NCBI RefSeq assembly: GCF_001557535.2 | Contig: NZ_CP014306.1 | Span: forward strand, 2,976,001 to 3,040,000 | Direction: 5' to 3' | Source: Burkholderia sp. PAMC 26561 | Lineage (GTDB): Bacteria; Pseudomonadota; Gammaproteobacteria; Burkholderiales; Burkholderiaceae | Length of the DNA: 64,000 bases | In this document: positions 53,312 to 61,703 of the stretch, in pieces | How the letters are laid out: every line of letters begins with the position of its first letter | Numbering within the stretch: position 1 is the first letter of the stretch | Notes under the pieces: model-generated | Database searches by the model: none | The model's input: the letters and a program-made list of their open reading frames with translations, nothing else | Told to the model about the DNA's origin: nothing | Made by a program: the position numbers and the translations under genes

Positions 53312-54976
53312 ATGACTTACGACTACATCATTGTGGGCGCCGGATCGGCGGGCTGCATCCTGGCTGAACGGCTGTCGGCATCGGGACGACACACCGTGCT
53401 GGTGCTCGAAGCCGGCGGCAAGGCCGATTCGTTCTGGTTCAAGATACCCGTGGGTTTTGCAAAGACATATTACGATCCGGACTGCAACTGGATGTACTAC
53501 TCCGAGCCGGAAGCGGAACTCGCCGGCCGCAAGATCTATGCGCCGCGAGGCAAGGTCCAGGGCGGCTCCGGCTCCATCAACGCCATGATCTTCGTACGCG
53601 GCGCACCACGCGACTTCGACGACTGGGCCGCCGCCGGGAACGCTGGCTGGTCGTACAAGGACGTGCTTCCGTACTTCCGCAAGCTCGAGACGCACGCCGC
53701 GGGCGACACCGCCATGCACGGCTCGAACGGCCCGATTCACGTGACATCGATGAAAGATGGCATTCATCCCGTCACGCGTCATTTCCTCGACGCCTGCGAC
53801 GAACTGAAGTTTGCGCGCAACGATGACTTCAACGGCGTGCACATAGAAGGTGTCGGCGTGTACGACGTGAACACGCATAACGGCCAGCGTGCATCGAGCA
53901 ATGTGGGTTATCTGGAGCCGGCATTGAAACGCGCGAATGTGAGCATTGAACATCATGCGCTGACGACACGCGTCTTATTCAATGGACGGCGCGCCACCGG
54001 CGTCGAAGTTTCGCAGAACGGCGTCACGCGCATGTTCAATGCAAAACGCGAAGTGCTGCTGTGCGCGGGCGCCGTCGATACCCCAAAGCTGCTGCAACTT
54101 TCGGGCGTGGGTCCGGCCGCGCTGCTCGCGCGCCACGGGATTCCTGTCGTGCATGCGCTGCCTGCCGTCGGCCAGAACCTCCAGGATCATCTGTGTGCGA
54201 GTTACTACTATCGCGCGAACATGCCGACGCTCAACGGCGAATTCGGCTCGCTTCTGGGCAAGCTGAAACTCGGTCTGCAATATCTGCTGACGCGCAAGGG
54301 ACCGCTTGCGATGAGCGTGAACCAGGCCGGCGGTTTTTTCAGCACGGATCCAGATAGCAAGCACGCAAACATGCAGCTTTACTTCAATCCGCTGTCGTAC
54401 CGGATTCCGAAGTCGAGCCGCTCGCAACTCACGCCCGAGCCGTATCCCGGTTTCCTGCTCGCGTTCAATCCGTGCCGTCCGACGAGCCGTGGATCAATCG
54501 AAATAGCATCGGCGAATCCCGCCGATGCCGCCCTGATCCGCGCGAACTATCTGACGACGCAAAAGGATATCGATGAAGTGATTCAGGGCAGCCGCCTGAT
54601 CCGCTCGATCATGCAGGCGCCTGCATTGCGCACGGTAACGGTCGAAGAAACGCTGCCGGGGCAATCGGCTGTGCCCGAAGGCGACGACGCCGCCATGCTC
54701 GAATATTTCCGCGAGAACAGCGGTTCGATCTACCACCTGTGCGGTTCATGCGCGATGGGCCCGGACACGCGGACCGCCGTGGTCGATAACCGCTTGCGCG
54801 TGCACGGCATGGAGGCGTTGCGGATCGTGGATGCATCGATCTTTCCGAACGTCACGTCGGGCAACATCAATGCACCGGTCATGATGGTCGCGGAAAAAGC
54901 CGCGCAAATGATCGTCGACGACGCCACCGCGCCAAGCTTCGTTCAGCGCGAAGCACTCGCCGCCGCTTCGGCCTGA
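53312..54976 (+). CDS. GMC-family oxidoreductase (choline dehydrogenase-like)
   Basis: A 554-residue FAD protein. The dinucleotide loop is V-G-A-G-S-A-G-C near residues 8-15, with E-A-G-G after the second strand, G-G-S-G-S-I-N in the middle, and catalytic histidine in H-L-C-G-S-C-A-M-G plus asparagine in S-G-N-I-N-A-P. These oxidise alcohols or sugars. It follows the dehydratase gene by 15 bp. The last 34 bp overlap a convergent LysR gene. Together with the aldehyde dehydrogenase it would oxidise an alcohol via aldehyde to acid (inference). Confidence 0.91.
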   Translation: MTYDYIIVGAGSAGCILAERLSASGRHTVLVLEAGGKADSFWFKIPVGFAKTYYDPDCNWMYYSEPEAELAGRKIYAPRGKVQGGSGSINAMIFVRGAPRDFDDWAAAGNAGWSYKDVLPYFRKLETHAAGDTAMHGSNGPIHVTSMKDGIHPVTRHFLDACDELKFARNDDFNGVHIEGVGVYDVNTHNGQRASSNVGYLEPALKRANVSIEHHALTTRVLFNGRRATGVEVSQNGVTRMFNAKREVLLCAGAVDTPKLLQLSGVGPAALLARHGIPVVHALPAVGQNLQDHLCASYYYRANMPTLNGEFGSLLGKLKLGLQYLLTRKGPLAMSVNQAGGFFSTDPDSKHANMQLYFNPLSYRIPKSSRSQLTPEPYPGFLLAFNPCRPTSRGSIEIASANPADAALIRANYLTTQKDIDEVIQGSRLIRSIMQAPALRTVTVEETLPGQSAVPEGDDAAMLEYFRENSGSIYHLCGSCAMGPDTRTAVVDNRLRVHGMEALRIVDASIFPNVTSGNINAPVMMVAEKAAQMIVDDATAPSFVQREALAAASA

Positions 54977-55851
54977 AGCCATTGCTGGAACAGGCGCTGC
55001 GTCCCGCTTGCCCGCTGCTCGGGACGCAGCACGAACCAGTATGACTGGCGACCCTCGATCTCCACATCGAGCACTTGCCGCAACTGTCCCGAGGCCAGTT
55101 CGGCCGCGATCATATGACGATCGGCGATGGTGATTCCCAAGCCGTCAACTGCCGCTTGTATCGACAAGTCGAGCACATCGAACTCATGGCCGCCGTCCGT
55201 ATCCACGCCTTCGATACGCGCCGCATCCAGCCAGTGCTGCCACGTGAGATAGCGCTGGTCTTCGCCGGACAGCACATGCAACAGCGTGAAGCGGTTCAAG
55301 TCGACCGGCGTGCCCTCACTCTCACGATCGAGCAAAGCCGGCGACGCCACCGCAATATGCCGTTCGTGCATCAGCAAGGTGCTTTCGAGGTTGTTCCATT
55401 CGCCATCGCCAAAACGAACCGCGCAATCCAGCCGGTTCGAATCCGCGATGCCGTCATCCACGCGCGTCGTAATGCTCAGGTCCAGTTCCGGGAAAGCCTC
55501 ACGCAGCCGCCCGAGCCGCGGTACGAGCCAGCGGGCCGCAAAGGTAGGCGGAACGTTGATGCGAAGCCGGTTGACATCGTTTTTCTGGCTGATCGCGCGC
55601 ACTGTCAGCTCGATCTTGTCGAACGACTGCTGCAACGCGCGCAGAAGCACACGGCCGCTCGGCGTCAGCACCAGATGCTGATGACGGCGCGAAAAAAGCG
55701 TCTCGCCGACCTGCTCCTCCAGTTGCCGGACCTGCCGGCTCACGGCGCTCTGCGTAACGTTGAGCAGCGTGGCGGCGCGGGTGAAGCTGCCGGTCGTGCC
55801 GGCTGCTTCGAAGGCTTTTAGCGCATTGAGCGCAGGCATTTTGCGTTTCAC
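54943..55851 (-). CDS. LysR-family regulator (GcvA-like)
   Basis: A 302-residue regulator with helix-turn-helix L-N-A-L-K-A-F-E-A-A-G and V-T-Q-S-A-V-S-R-Q-V-R-Q-L-E, then a ligand-binding domain. A GTG at 55851 gives the classic M-K-R-K-M-P-A-L start; an ATG four codons later is equally possible. The ribosome site is weak. Its tail-to-tail overlap with the GMC gene suggests it regulates the sugar-acid cluster, though the antiporter gene is divergent from it and could also be a target. Confidence 0.87.
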   Translation of the reverse strand: MKRKMPALNALKAFEAAGTTGSFTRAATLLNVTQSAVSRQVRQLEEQVGETLFSRRHQHLVLTPSGRVLLRALQQSFDKIELTVRAISQKNDVNRLRINVPPTFAARWLVPRLGRLREAFPELDLSITTRVDDGIADSNRLDCAVRFGDGEWNNLESTLLMHERHIAVASPALLDRESEGTPVDLNRFTLLHVLSGEDQRYLTWQHWLDAARIEGVDTDGGHEFDVLDLSIQAAVDGLGITIADRHMIAAELASGQLRQVLDVEIEGRQSYWFVLRPEQRASGTQRLFQQWLQAEAAASASR

Positions 55852-56062
55852 AGGGATTCGGTGATTCGATGGTTCGTGGTTCGGGAACGCTGCATGTCCC
55901 GACGTTCGCGTGATCTTACGCAGGCGGCCGCCCGAACTGTGACGATTTCATAATCTCATGCAAGAAACACGAAACACGCCTGACGGCATTATTCGCCTGG
56001 TATGGTTTTGTGGCACGCCCCTTGCTCCCAGATGGCGTAAGTCGCATCCACCTCAGGCTCTC

Positions 56063-57361
56063 ATGACCGAAACGATATGGTTTCTCGTCGTTGGCGGTGT
56101 GCTCATCTTCATGGGGCTTGCCAGCTCGACGTTCAAAGAACTCCCCATCAGCAGTGCAATGGTTTATCTCGCCATCGGCTTCGGCCTTGGCCCGTTTGGC
56201 GTCGGCCTGCTCAAGATCGACCTGCTCGGCGACGCAACCCTGCTGCGCCGGATCACCGAAGTCGCCATGCTCGTGTCGCTTTTTGCGATCGGCCTGCGCC
56301 TGCGTGTGCCGCCGACCGACCGAATCTGGCTATTGCCCCTGCGTCTGGGCCTGGTCGCGATGGTCGCGACCGTCGCCATCATGACGCTCGCCTGCGTCTA
56401 CCTGCTGCATATGAGCTGGGGACCCGCATTGCTGATCGCCGCGATGCTCGCGCCCACCGACCCCGTACTCGCCCACGACGTGCAAGTCCAGGTCCCGGGC
56501 GATGTCGACCTCCTGCGCTTTTCGCTCACCGGCGAAGGCGGCCTGAACGATGGCATCGCGCTGCCGTTTGCGCTGCTGGGTATTGCGGTGTGCAACTACG
56601 AGGCATCGCCGCAACAGGCGTTGAGCTGGCATTTCGCCGCTGATGCAATGTGGGGTGTCGCGGGGGCGCTGGCCGTCGGCTGGCTTCTGGGTGACCTTGC
56701 CGTGCGGCTGATTGCGTACCTGCGCACACGCCACAGCCTCGCGCTCGGGCCTGAGGGCTTTTACGCGCTCGGCCTGATCGCGCTTTCGTACGGCATCGCT
56801 GAACTGATGCATACCTACGCATTTCTCGCCGTCTTCGCCGCCGGCCTCGCGATGCGCCGTGTCGAACAAAAAGCAAGCGGCGATAAATCCGTCCACGAAG
56901 CCGTCGGCAAGATCGATGCGCAGGACGTGGGCGCAACGGCGTCCGATCCCGACCGCGCGCACGCGTTCGTCGCGGAGCGGGTGCTCGGCTTCACGATAGA
57001 ACTCGAGCGCATCGCCGAAGTCGCGGTCATGCTGATGGTCGGAAGCGTGCTCGCCAATGTCTGGGATCACCTCTTCACGTGGCGCGGCGCAGCCATTGTC
57101 GCGCTGCTGTTCTTCGTGGCGCGGCCGATTTCGGTGCAAGCGTCACTGATCGGCTCTTCGGCAACACGATCACAGAGGCTGCTCACGAGCTGGTTCGGCA
57201 TTCGCGGCGTGGGCTCGTTTTATTATTTGCTGTACGCGCTGGAACATGCGCCACGAAGCGCCGCACAACCGCTGGTACCGCTGGTACTTGCGGTGATCGC
57301 GGCGTCGGTCATCATGCATGGCATTACGTCTACGCCGTTGATGAACCGCTATAAGGGTTGA
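56063..57361 (+). CDS. CPA1-family Na+/H+ (or K+/H+) antiporter
   Basis: A 432-residue inner-membrane protein with about twelve helices. The ion-binding aspartates fit A-P-T-D-P-V-L-A and E-G-G-L-N-D-G, both hallmarks of CPA1 exchangers. A hydrophilic loop lies near 275-320. I chose the ATG at 56063, just before the first hydrophobic helix; the longer frame from 55958 adds a non-conserved-looking leader. Single gene, convergent with the saccharopine-dehydrogenase-like gene. Confidence 0.88.
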   Translation: MTETIWFLVVGGVLIFMGLASSTFKELPISSAMVYLAIGFGLGPFGVGLLKIDLLGDATLLRRITEVAMLVSLFAIGLRLRVPPTDRIWLLPLRLGLVAMVATVAIMTLACVYLLHMSWGPALLIAAMLAPTDPVLAHDVQVQVPGDVDLLRFSLTGEGGLNDGIALPFALLGIAVCNYEASPQQALSWHFAADAMWGVAGALAVGWLLGDLAVRLIAYLRTRHSLALGPEGFYALGLIALSYGIAELMHTYAFLAVFAAGLAMRRVEQKASGDKSVHEAVGKIDAQDVGATASDPDRAHAFVAERVLGFTIELERIAEVAVMLMVGSVLANVWDHLFTWRGAAIVALLFFVARPISVQASLIGSSATRSQRLLTSWFGIRGVGSFYYLLYALEHAPRSAAQPLVPLVLAVIAASVIMHGITSTPLMNRYKG

Positions 57362-57367
57362 AGTTAA

Positions 57368-57388
57368 GGGCGGCGTGTCCAGCCGCCC
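57368..57388. terminator. Short GC hairpin between convergent genes
   Basis: GGGCGGC-GTGTCCA-GCCGCCC lies between the antiporter stop and the stop of the convergent dehydrogenase-like gene. No T-run follows on either strand, so its effect is uncertain. Confidence 0.35.
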
Positions 57389-57398
57389 CCGGCTCTCC

Positions 57399-58508
57399 TC
57401 AAGCTTCCACAATCTCCCGCACGCCGGCTATTTCCCGCGCCCCTTCATACAGCCGTCCGAAACGGTTATCGAGAAACGCCTGCAGAGGAACCTGTTCCTG
57501 CCGGATAAAACCGCTTTCCGGCAAGACGCCGTCACGGAACAAATCGAGTTCTGCGCAAACGGCTCCAGCGGTCGTGATCTGGATCGCGCTCATCGATACA
57601 CCGCAGACCTTCTTCGCGAAAATCTTCCGTGTGAAAACGTCCTGCACCAGACGTCCGTCGCGCATGCCGGTGGTCGTGACAAAAACCAACACGACGTCCT
57701 GCGCCGTCGCGGGGACTGCGCGCCGCAGCATCGCCTTCAATCCGTCACGATCGCTCGACATCCGCAGGTCATCGAGCAGGAATTTCATCAGCTCACGATG
57801 CCCCGGGTAACGCACCGACTTGTAATCGAGCGATTCCACTTTCCCCGCCAACGTCTCGCACAACGTGCCAAGGCCGCCTGAGGTGTTGAACGCCTCGTAC
57901 TCGGTGCCATCGAGGGAAAAATGCTCCAGGCCTTCCAGCGGCTGCACCCATTGTGTACTGCCGTCGCGAATGGCTTCGCAGGGCTGACAATATTCGTTGA
58001 TCAGGCCGTCGATACTCCACGTCAGGTTGTACTTCAATGCGTTCGTCGGGAATTCGGGCAATGCGCCGACGCGCATCTTGACCTCGCGCAACTCGGTGAA
58101 CCGCTGCGCCAGTTCGTTCGCGACAATGCCGATAAAACCCGGCGCCAGCCCGCACTGCGGCATGAATGCATGCGTGGACTCTTCGGCGATTGCGCGGATT
58201 GCATGGGTGGCGCGCACGTCTTCGGTCAGGTCGAAGTAATGCACCCCGGCCGCCTTCGCAGCCGTGGCAACAGTTACGGCAAGGTAATAAGGCATGGCAT
58301 TGATGAGCGCATCGAAACCTTGCAGGGCGAGGCGCAACGCATTGGCATCGGCGGAATTGACGCGCCGGGTCGGGATGTCCTGCGCTTCGAGCAGGCTGAG
58401 CGCGTGGGCGTCTCGGTCGAAAACGACGACTTCATAGTCGCCGGTTTCACGCAGCATCCGGGCGATGCTCTGGCCAATCAGGCCGGCGCCGATGAGGGCT
58501 ATTTTCAT
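57399..58508 (-). CDS. Saccharopine dehydrogenase-family protein
   Basis: A 369-residue Rossmann-fold protein with G-A-G-L-I-G-Q at its start and a conserved C-x-L-A-P-G-F middle segment. It resembles lysine 6-dehydrogenases and saccharopine-dehydrogenase-like reductases, which act on lysine-derived imines. AAGGAG lies 6 nt before the ATG at 58508; the ATG two codons earlier abuts it. An AsnC/Lrp gene lies upstream on the same strand with repeats between them, fitting amino-acid-responsive control. Confidence 0.84.
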   Translation of the reverse strand: MKIALIGAGLIGQSIARMLRETGDYEVVVFDRDAHALSLLEAQDIPTRRVNSADANALRLALQGFDALINAMPYYLAVTVATAAKAAGVHYFDLTEDVRATHAIRAIAEESTHAFMPQCGLAPGFIGIVANELAQRFTELREVKMRVGALPEFPTNALKYNLTWSIDGLINEYCQPCEAIRDGSTQWVQPLEGLEHFSLDGTEYEAFNTSGGLGTLCETLAGKVESLDYKSVRYPGHRELMKFLLDDLRMSSDRDGLKAMLRRAVPATAQDVVLVFVTTTGMRDGRLVQDVFTRKIFAKKVCGVSMSAIQITTAGAVCAELDLFRDGVLPESGFIRQEQVPLQAFLDNRFGRLYEGAREIAGVREIVEA

Positions 58509-58599
58509 GTTCATCTCCTTGATGGGCGTCCTGGGGGCAAATCCCTGGACACCAGTTTAGGAGCGCATGAATATTGATAAAAGGCACAAAAAGATGCGA

Positions 58600-58620
58600 T
58601 TCGACATCTAATTTCGACAT
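58600..58620. promoter_or_regulatory. Direct repeats, probable AsnC/Lrp site
   Basis: TTCGACAT occurs at 58600-58607 and 58613-58620, 13 bp apart, in an AT-rich stretch about 90 bp upstream of the dehydrogenase-like start and just behind the Lrp gene's stop. A related TTTCGATAC follows nearby. Confidence 0.4.
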
Positions 58621-58657
58621 TTTGACGATCTTTCGATACAAAACGTCAAGGTGTCAT

Positions 58658-59119
58658 TCAATTCATGCCACCTCGGTCCACCTTGCGCGCAAGAATGATG
58701 GACGTGGTGGTGCGCTCGACGCCCTCAAGACCGCCGATTTCATCGAGCAGGTCGTTGAGTCTGTCAGGCGAATCGGCCCGCAGCCACGCAACGTAGTCAA
58801 ACTCGCCGCTGACCGCGCAAAGCAGTTGCATCTCGGGCATCCTGGCGAAGCGCTTTTGCACGTCGCGGCCGTACTTCGGCGCGAGTTTGATGCCAACGTA
58901 TGCCTGGATGCTCGCGTCGAGCACGTCTTGTCCGAGCCGCACGCCATAACCCGCAATCACGCCGGTCTTTTCGAGCCGCGCGAGCCTGGCAATCACTGTA
59001 GTGCGTGCGATGCCAAGCTGGCGCGCCAGTTCCGACACGCTCTCGCGTGCGTTCACCTGCAATGAAGCAACGAGGTTGCGGTCGATATCGTCAAGTTGAT
59101 CGAGGCGCGGCGGTCGCAT
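58658..59119 (-). CDS. AsnC/Lrp-family transcriptional regulator
   Basis: A 153-residue regulator: N-terminal helix-turn-helix (L-D-D-I-D-R-N-L-V, then G-I-A-R-T-T-V-I-A-R-L-A-R-L-E) and a RAM ligand-binding domain (A-Y-V-G-I-K, later G-E-F-D-Y-V-A-W). Proteins like this form octamers and respond to amino acids. It is directly upstream of the dehydrogenase-like gene and likely controls it. Confidence 0.9.
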   Translation of the reverse strand: MRPPRLDQLDDIDRNLVASLQVNARESVSELARQLGIARTTVIARLARLEKTGVIAGYGVRLGQDVLDASIQAYVGIKLAPKYGRDVQKRFARMPEMQLLCAVSGEFDYVAWLRADSPDRLNDLLDEIGGLEGVERTTTSIILARKVDRGGMN

Positions 59120-59378
59120 GGAACAATTTCCTTTTGTTATTACAACGCGTTAGGGCTTCCAGGTATTAAAGCATGAGGCTTAACCTGCGCACGATGCATC
59201 AGGTTGGTTAAACTCCGTGGTCTCGCGCGAATTTTTCGCAGTCGTATCGGTTGTAAGCAGTTGTGGCAACCAAAGCAGAGCCGCGCGCTAACGTGATATT
59301 AATAGCGCGTTGCCAAGCAGCACATGCGGTATTTGTGTGTATCGCTTGCCCCTTCTTAATGGACCCAAGGTGTCACCC

Positions 59379-59906
59379 ATGAAAAAAACACTCGTTGCAC
59401 TGGCCGCCTCGCTCGCTCTTTCGACCGCATTTGCACAGTCTTCCGCGCCGGCCGCCTCGCCTGCGGGAGCGTCGGCGCCTGAATCGGCGCGCGGTCAGGC
59501 ACGCGAAGCACGCGTCGAGCAACGCATTGCCGATCTGCACAGCAAGCTCAAGATCACTTCGGCACAGGAAGATCAATGGAACAAGTTCGCCGATGTCATG
59601 CGTGAAAACGGCCACACCATTGGTGAGTTGTATCGCCAGCGTATCGCGCTCGGGACGAACACCACGGCGGTCGACGACATGAAGCAGTACGCGCAGATCA
59701 CGCAAGCGCAAGCCGACGGCACGAAGCGCCTCGTCGATGCATTCGAGCCGCTTTACTCGAGCCTTTCGCCGGAACAGAAGAAGCTCGCCGACGCCAGCTT
59801 CCATCAGACGGCGCAACGCGGCGAGCACAAGGGCCGCCGCGCACCGCGCAGCAAGGCTACGCCGGACAGCATCGCGCCGGACGCAGCGTCTTCAACCAAG
59901 CCGTAA
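59379..59906 (+). CDS. Spy/CpxP-like periplasmic protein (LTxxQ motif)
   Basis: A 175-residue secreted protein with signal peptide M-K-K-T-L-V-A-L-A-A-S ending A-F-A-Q. Two copies of the LTxxQ-type motif are seen in degenerate form: K-I-T-S-A-Q and L-S-P-E-Q. The mature part is helical and charged, with an arginine/lysine-rich tail. Spy is a periplasmic chaperone and CpxP a stress modulator. AAGGTG precedes the ATG at 59379. The gene is monocistronic with a good terminator. An inverted repeat CGCGCTA/TAGCGCG at 59284-59309 lies upstream. Confidence 0.86.
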   Translation: MKKTLVALAASLALSTAFAQSSAPAASPAGASAPESARGQAREARVEQRIADLHSKLKITSAQEDQWNKFADVMRENGHTIGELYRQRIALGTNTTAVDDMKQYAQITQAQADGTKRLVDAFEPLYSSLSPEQKKLADASFHQTAQRGEHKGRRAPRSKATPDSIAPDAASSTKP

Positions 59907-59918
59907 GTTGGAGAAACA

Positions 59919-59963
59919 AGCGCTTGTATCGGGTTACCGGTGCAAGCGCTCTTTGTTTTTGTT
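59919..59963 (+). terminator. Intrinsic terminator after the Spy-like gene
   Basis: AGCGCTTG and CAAGCGCT pair around a loop that has its own small stem (CGG/CCG), followed by a T-rich tract CTTTGTTTTTGTT. It starts about 12 bp after the stop codon. Confidence 0.85.
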
Positions 59964-60032
59964 GTGTGCGAACTGCAAGGCTTGGCGTTACGATTCCGGT
60001 CTCCAAAGCTTCCGCCTCTCCCGGCACCGTAC

Positions 60033-60461
60033 ATGACATCGATTACCCACCTTGACCTGACTGCCGACTCCGCCACCCAACGCGTGGTGAAGGACGAAGC
60101 CGTCCATGTCCAGTTCGCGCATGAACCGGGCTCGCTGATGAGTCTGGAGGGTCCGAACCGCTATGAAACCGGCGATGCGCTGATCACCGGCGCGACGGGT
60201 GAACGCTGGGTGGTTTCGCGAGATCGTTTCAATGCGAAATACCTTCCGCACGATGGCGTCGAGCACGGCGACGCGGGCGTGTATCGAAACATTCCGGTTG
60301 TCGTGCTTGCGAAACAAATGCACGAGTCGTTTTCAATCGCGAGATCGGAAGCCGGCGATGTATTGCACGGCGTGGCAGGCGACTGGGTCATGCAGTACGC
60401 GCCGGGCGACTACGGTGTAGTCAAAGCAGCGCGTTTCGCGAAGGTTTATAAGCCGGCTTAA
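60033..60461 (+). CDS. PGDYG-domain protein
   Basis: A 142-residue cytosolic protein whose end has Y-A-P-G-D-Y-G-V-V, the signature that names this family, and T-G-A-T-G-E-R-W in the middle. No enzymatic motif is known. The start at 60033 begins the recognisable domain; the longer frame overlaps the terminator. It is convergent with the small gene at 60479. Function unknown. Confidence 0.75.
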   Translation: MTSITHLDLTADSATQRVVKDEAVHVQFAHEPGSLMSLEGPNRYETGDALITGATGERWVVSRDRFNAKYLPHDGVEHGDAGVYRNIPVVVLAKQMHESFSIARSEAGDVLHGVAGDWVMQYAPGDYGVVKAARFAKVYKPA

Positions 60462-60478
60462 GCAATCAAGCGTCCGGG

Positions 60479-60847
60479 TCACGCGAAATCGTCGCCCATG
60501 TCGATCTCCACGTTACGCGGCACTGTTTCCCCGTTCGCGTACATCTCTTCAAGCGCGCCCAGTTCCGTTTCCACATACGCCCGCAGCACCGCGTAACTGC
60601 GCGCGTGCATGCGCGGCTGCATCGCCCGATAGCGCGCGAGCGCAGCGGGATCGAAGCGGATGTCGATGGCAATGCGGCGCGCCGTTGTCCCGAAGCGCAT
60701 CGCGATGTAATGGACGACGAGCGAAAGCCGGCCATCGTCGCCGGGGCGTTCAACGAATTGCGTCTGTTCCGGGAACAGGTCGCTGATCACGCGCGCCAGG
60801 ATTTCGATGTCGGCGCTCGGACATTCGAACTGATATTCGTCGCTCAT
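60479..60847 (-). CDS. Hypothetical protein coupled to YhfC-like gene
   Basis: A 122-residue soluble, acidic protein with no family I recognise. It has hydrophobic beta-like stretches (R-L-S-L-V-V-H-Y-I-A) and an acidic end (E-I-D-M-G-D-D-F-A). GGAG is 6 nt before the ATG at 60847, which begins 1 bp after the upstream gene's stop, so it is translated with the YhfC-like protein. A function connected to that membrane protein is likely but unknown. Confidence 0.72.
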   Translation of the reverse strand: MSDEYQFECPSADIEILARVISDLFPEQTQFVERPGDDGRLSLVVHYIAMRFGTTARRIAIDIRFDPAALARYRAMQPRMHARSYAVLRAYVETELGALEEMYANGETVPRNVEIDMGDDFA

Positions 60848-60848
60848 C

Positions 60849-61667
60849 TCAGACTCCGTTCTTCGCTCGCGCCGCACGGTCGGACGCAACCCTCACACCG
60901 ATAAAATACCGGCGCAACGCACGCATCACGATCAGGCCGAACACGAGATACACGGCGTCGGCCGCGAGCAGCGGGATCAAGCGCGCCTGATACAGCGCAA
61001 TGGGCAACGCAATCAGCGCATGCGCCACGATCATGAACGGCAGCGTGAAGCGGAAACGCTCGCGCAACATGTGCCACATCACGACAGAAAAGCCGATCTG
61101 GAACACGAACGCCGCAGCGCGTTCGGCCAGGAACAGTCCCGCGGATTCAGGCGTCAGGCTGCCCAGCACCATATGCAAGCGCAGCAGCGATTCTGCGGGA
61201 ACACTGGTGAAATATTGATCGAGCATGTTGCGATCGGCGAGCGTGGCATACAAAAGCCATTGAAGCTGAACCAGCACGCCGACAAGCCACGCTTCCGCGC
61301 CACCATGCCCGATTCCGTAACCCAGCGCCGTCCCCGGCTTTTGCAGCGACGCAGGATCGCGCCGGATCAGCCATTTCATGCCGGCGAAGCGGCCCACTTC
61401 TTCGCAGATACCAGTAGCCAGCGCGCCATAGATCACGAACAACGCGGGGTTCATCAGCAAGCCGACGGTCGTCGCATTGCTCAGCATCAGGCCATGCAGG
61501 CCCCGTTCGATGACCATCGAAAAAAGCGCGAATACCGCAATCCCGACGATCACATCGCGCCGCCCGAACCCGTACTGCGGCCGCATTTTCCGGTAGAGCC
61601 AGAAAGGCAAGGCCGCAATCAGCAGCGTTGCAAGCGTGAGGCAAACCAGCGTCAATACACTTACCAT
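60849..61667 (-). CDS. YhfC-family intramembrane metalloprotease-like protein
   Basis: A 272-residue membrane protein with about seven helices. The YhfC marks are C-E-E-V-G-R at residues 88-93 and G-H-G-G-A-E at 120-125, which resemble CAAX-protease/intramembrane metalloprotease metal sites. GAGGATATT precedes the ATG. It is followed 1 bp later by the small acidic gene. The LacI gene lies 36 bp upstream, so read-through control by LacI is possible. The substrate is unknown. Confidence 0.84.
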   Translation of the reverse strand: MVSVLTLVCLTLATLLIAALPFWLYRKMRPQYGFGRRDVIVGIAVFALFSMVIERGLHGLMLSNATTVGLLMNPALFVIYGALATGICEEVGRFAGMKWLIRRDPASLQKPGTALGYGIGHGGAEAWLVGVLVQLQWLLYATLADRNMLDQYFTSVPAESLLRLHMVLGSLTPESAGLFLAERAAAFVFQIGFSVVMWHMLRERFRFTLPFMIVAHALIALPIALYQARLIPLLAADAVYLVFGLIVMRALRRYFIGVRVASDRAARAKNGV

Positions 61668-61703
61668 GAATCAATATCCTCAAAAACCATGTTCGGCCAG
61701 ATG

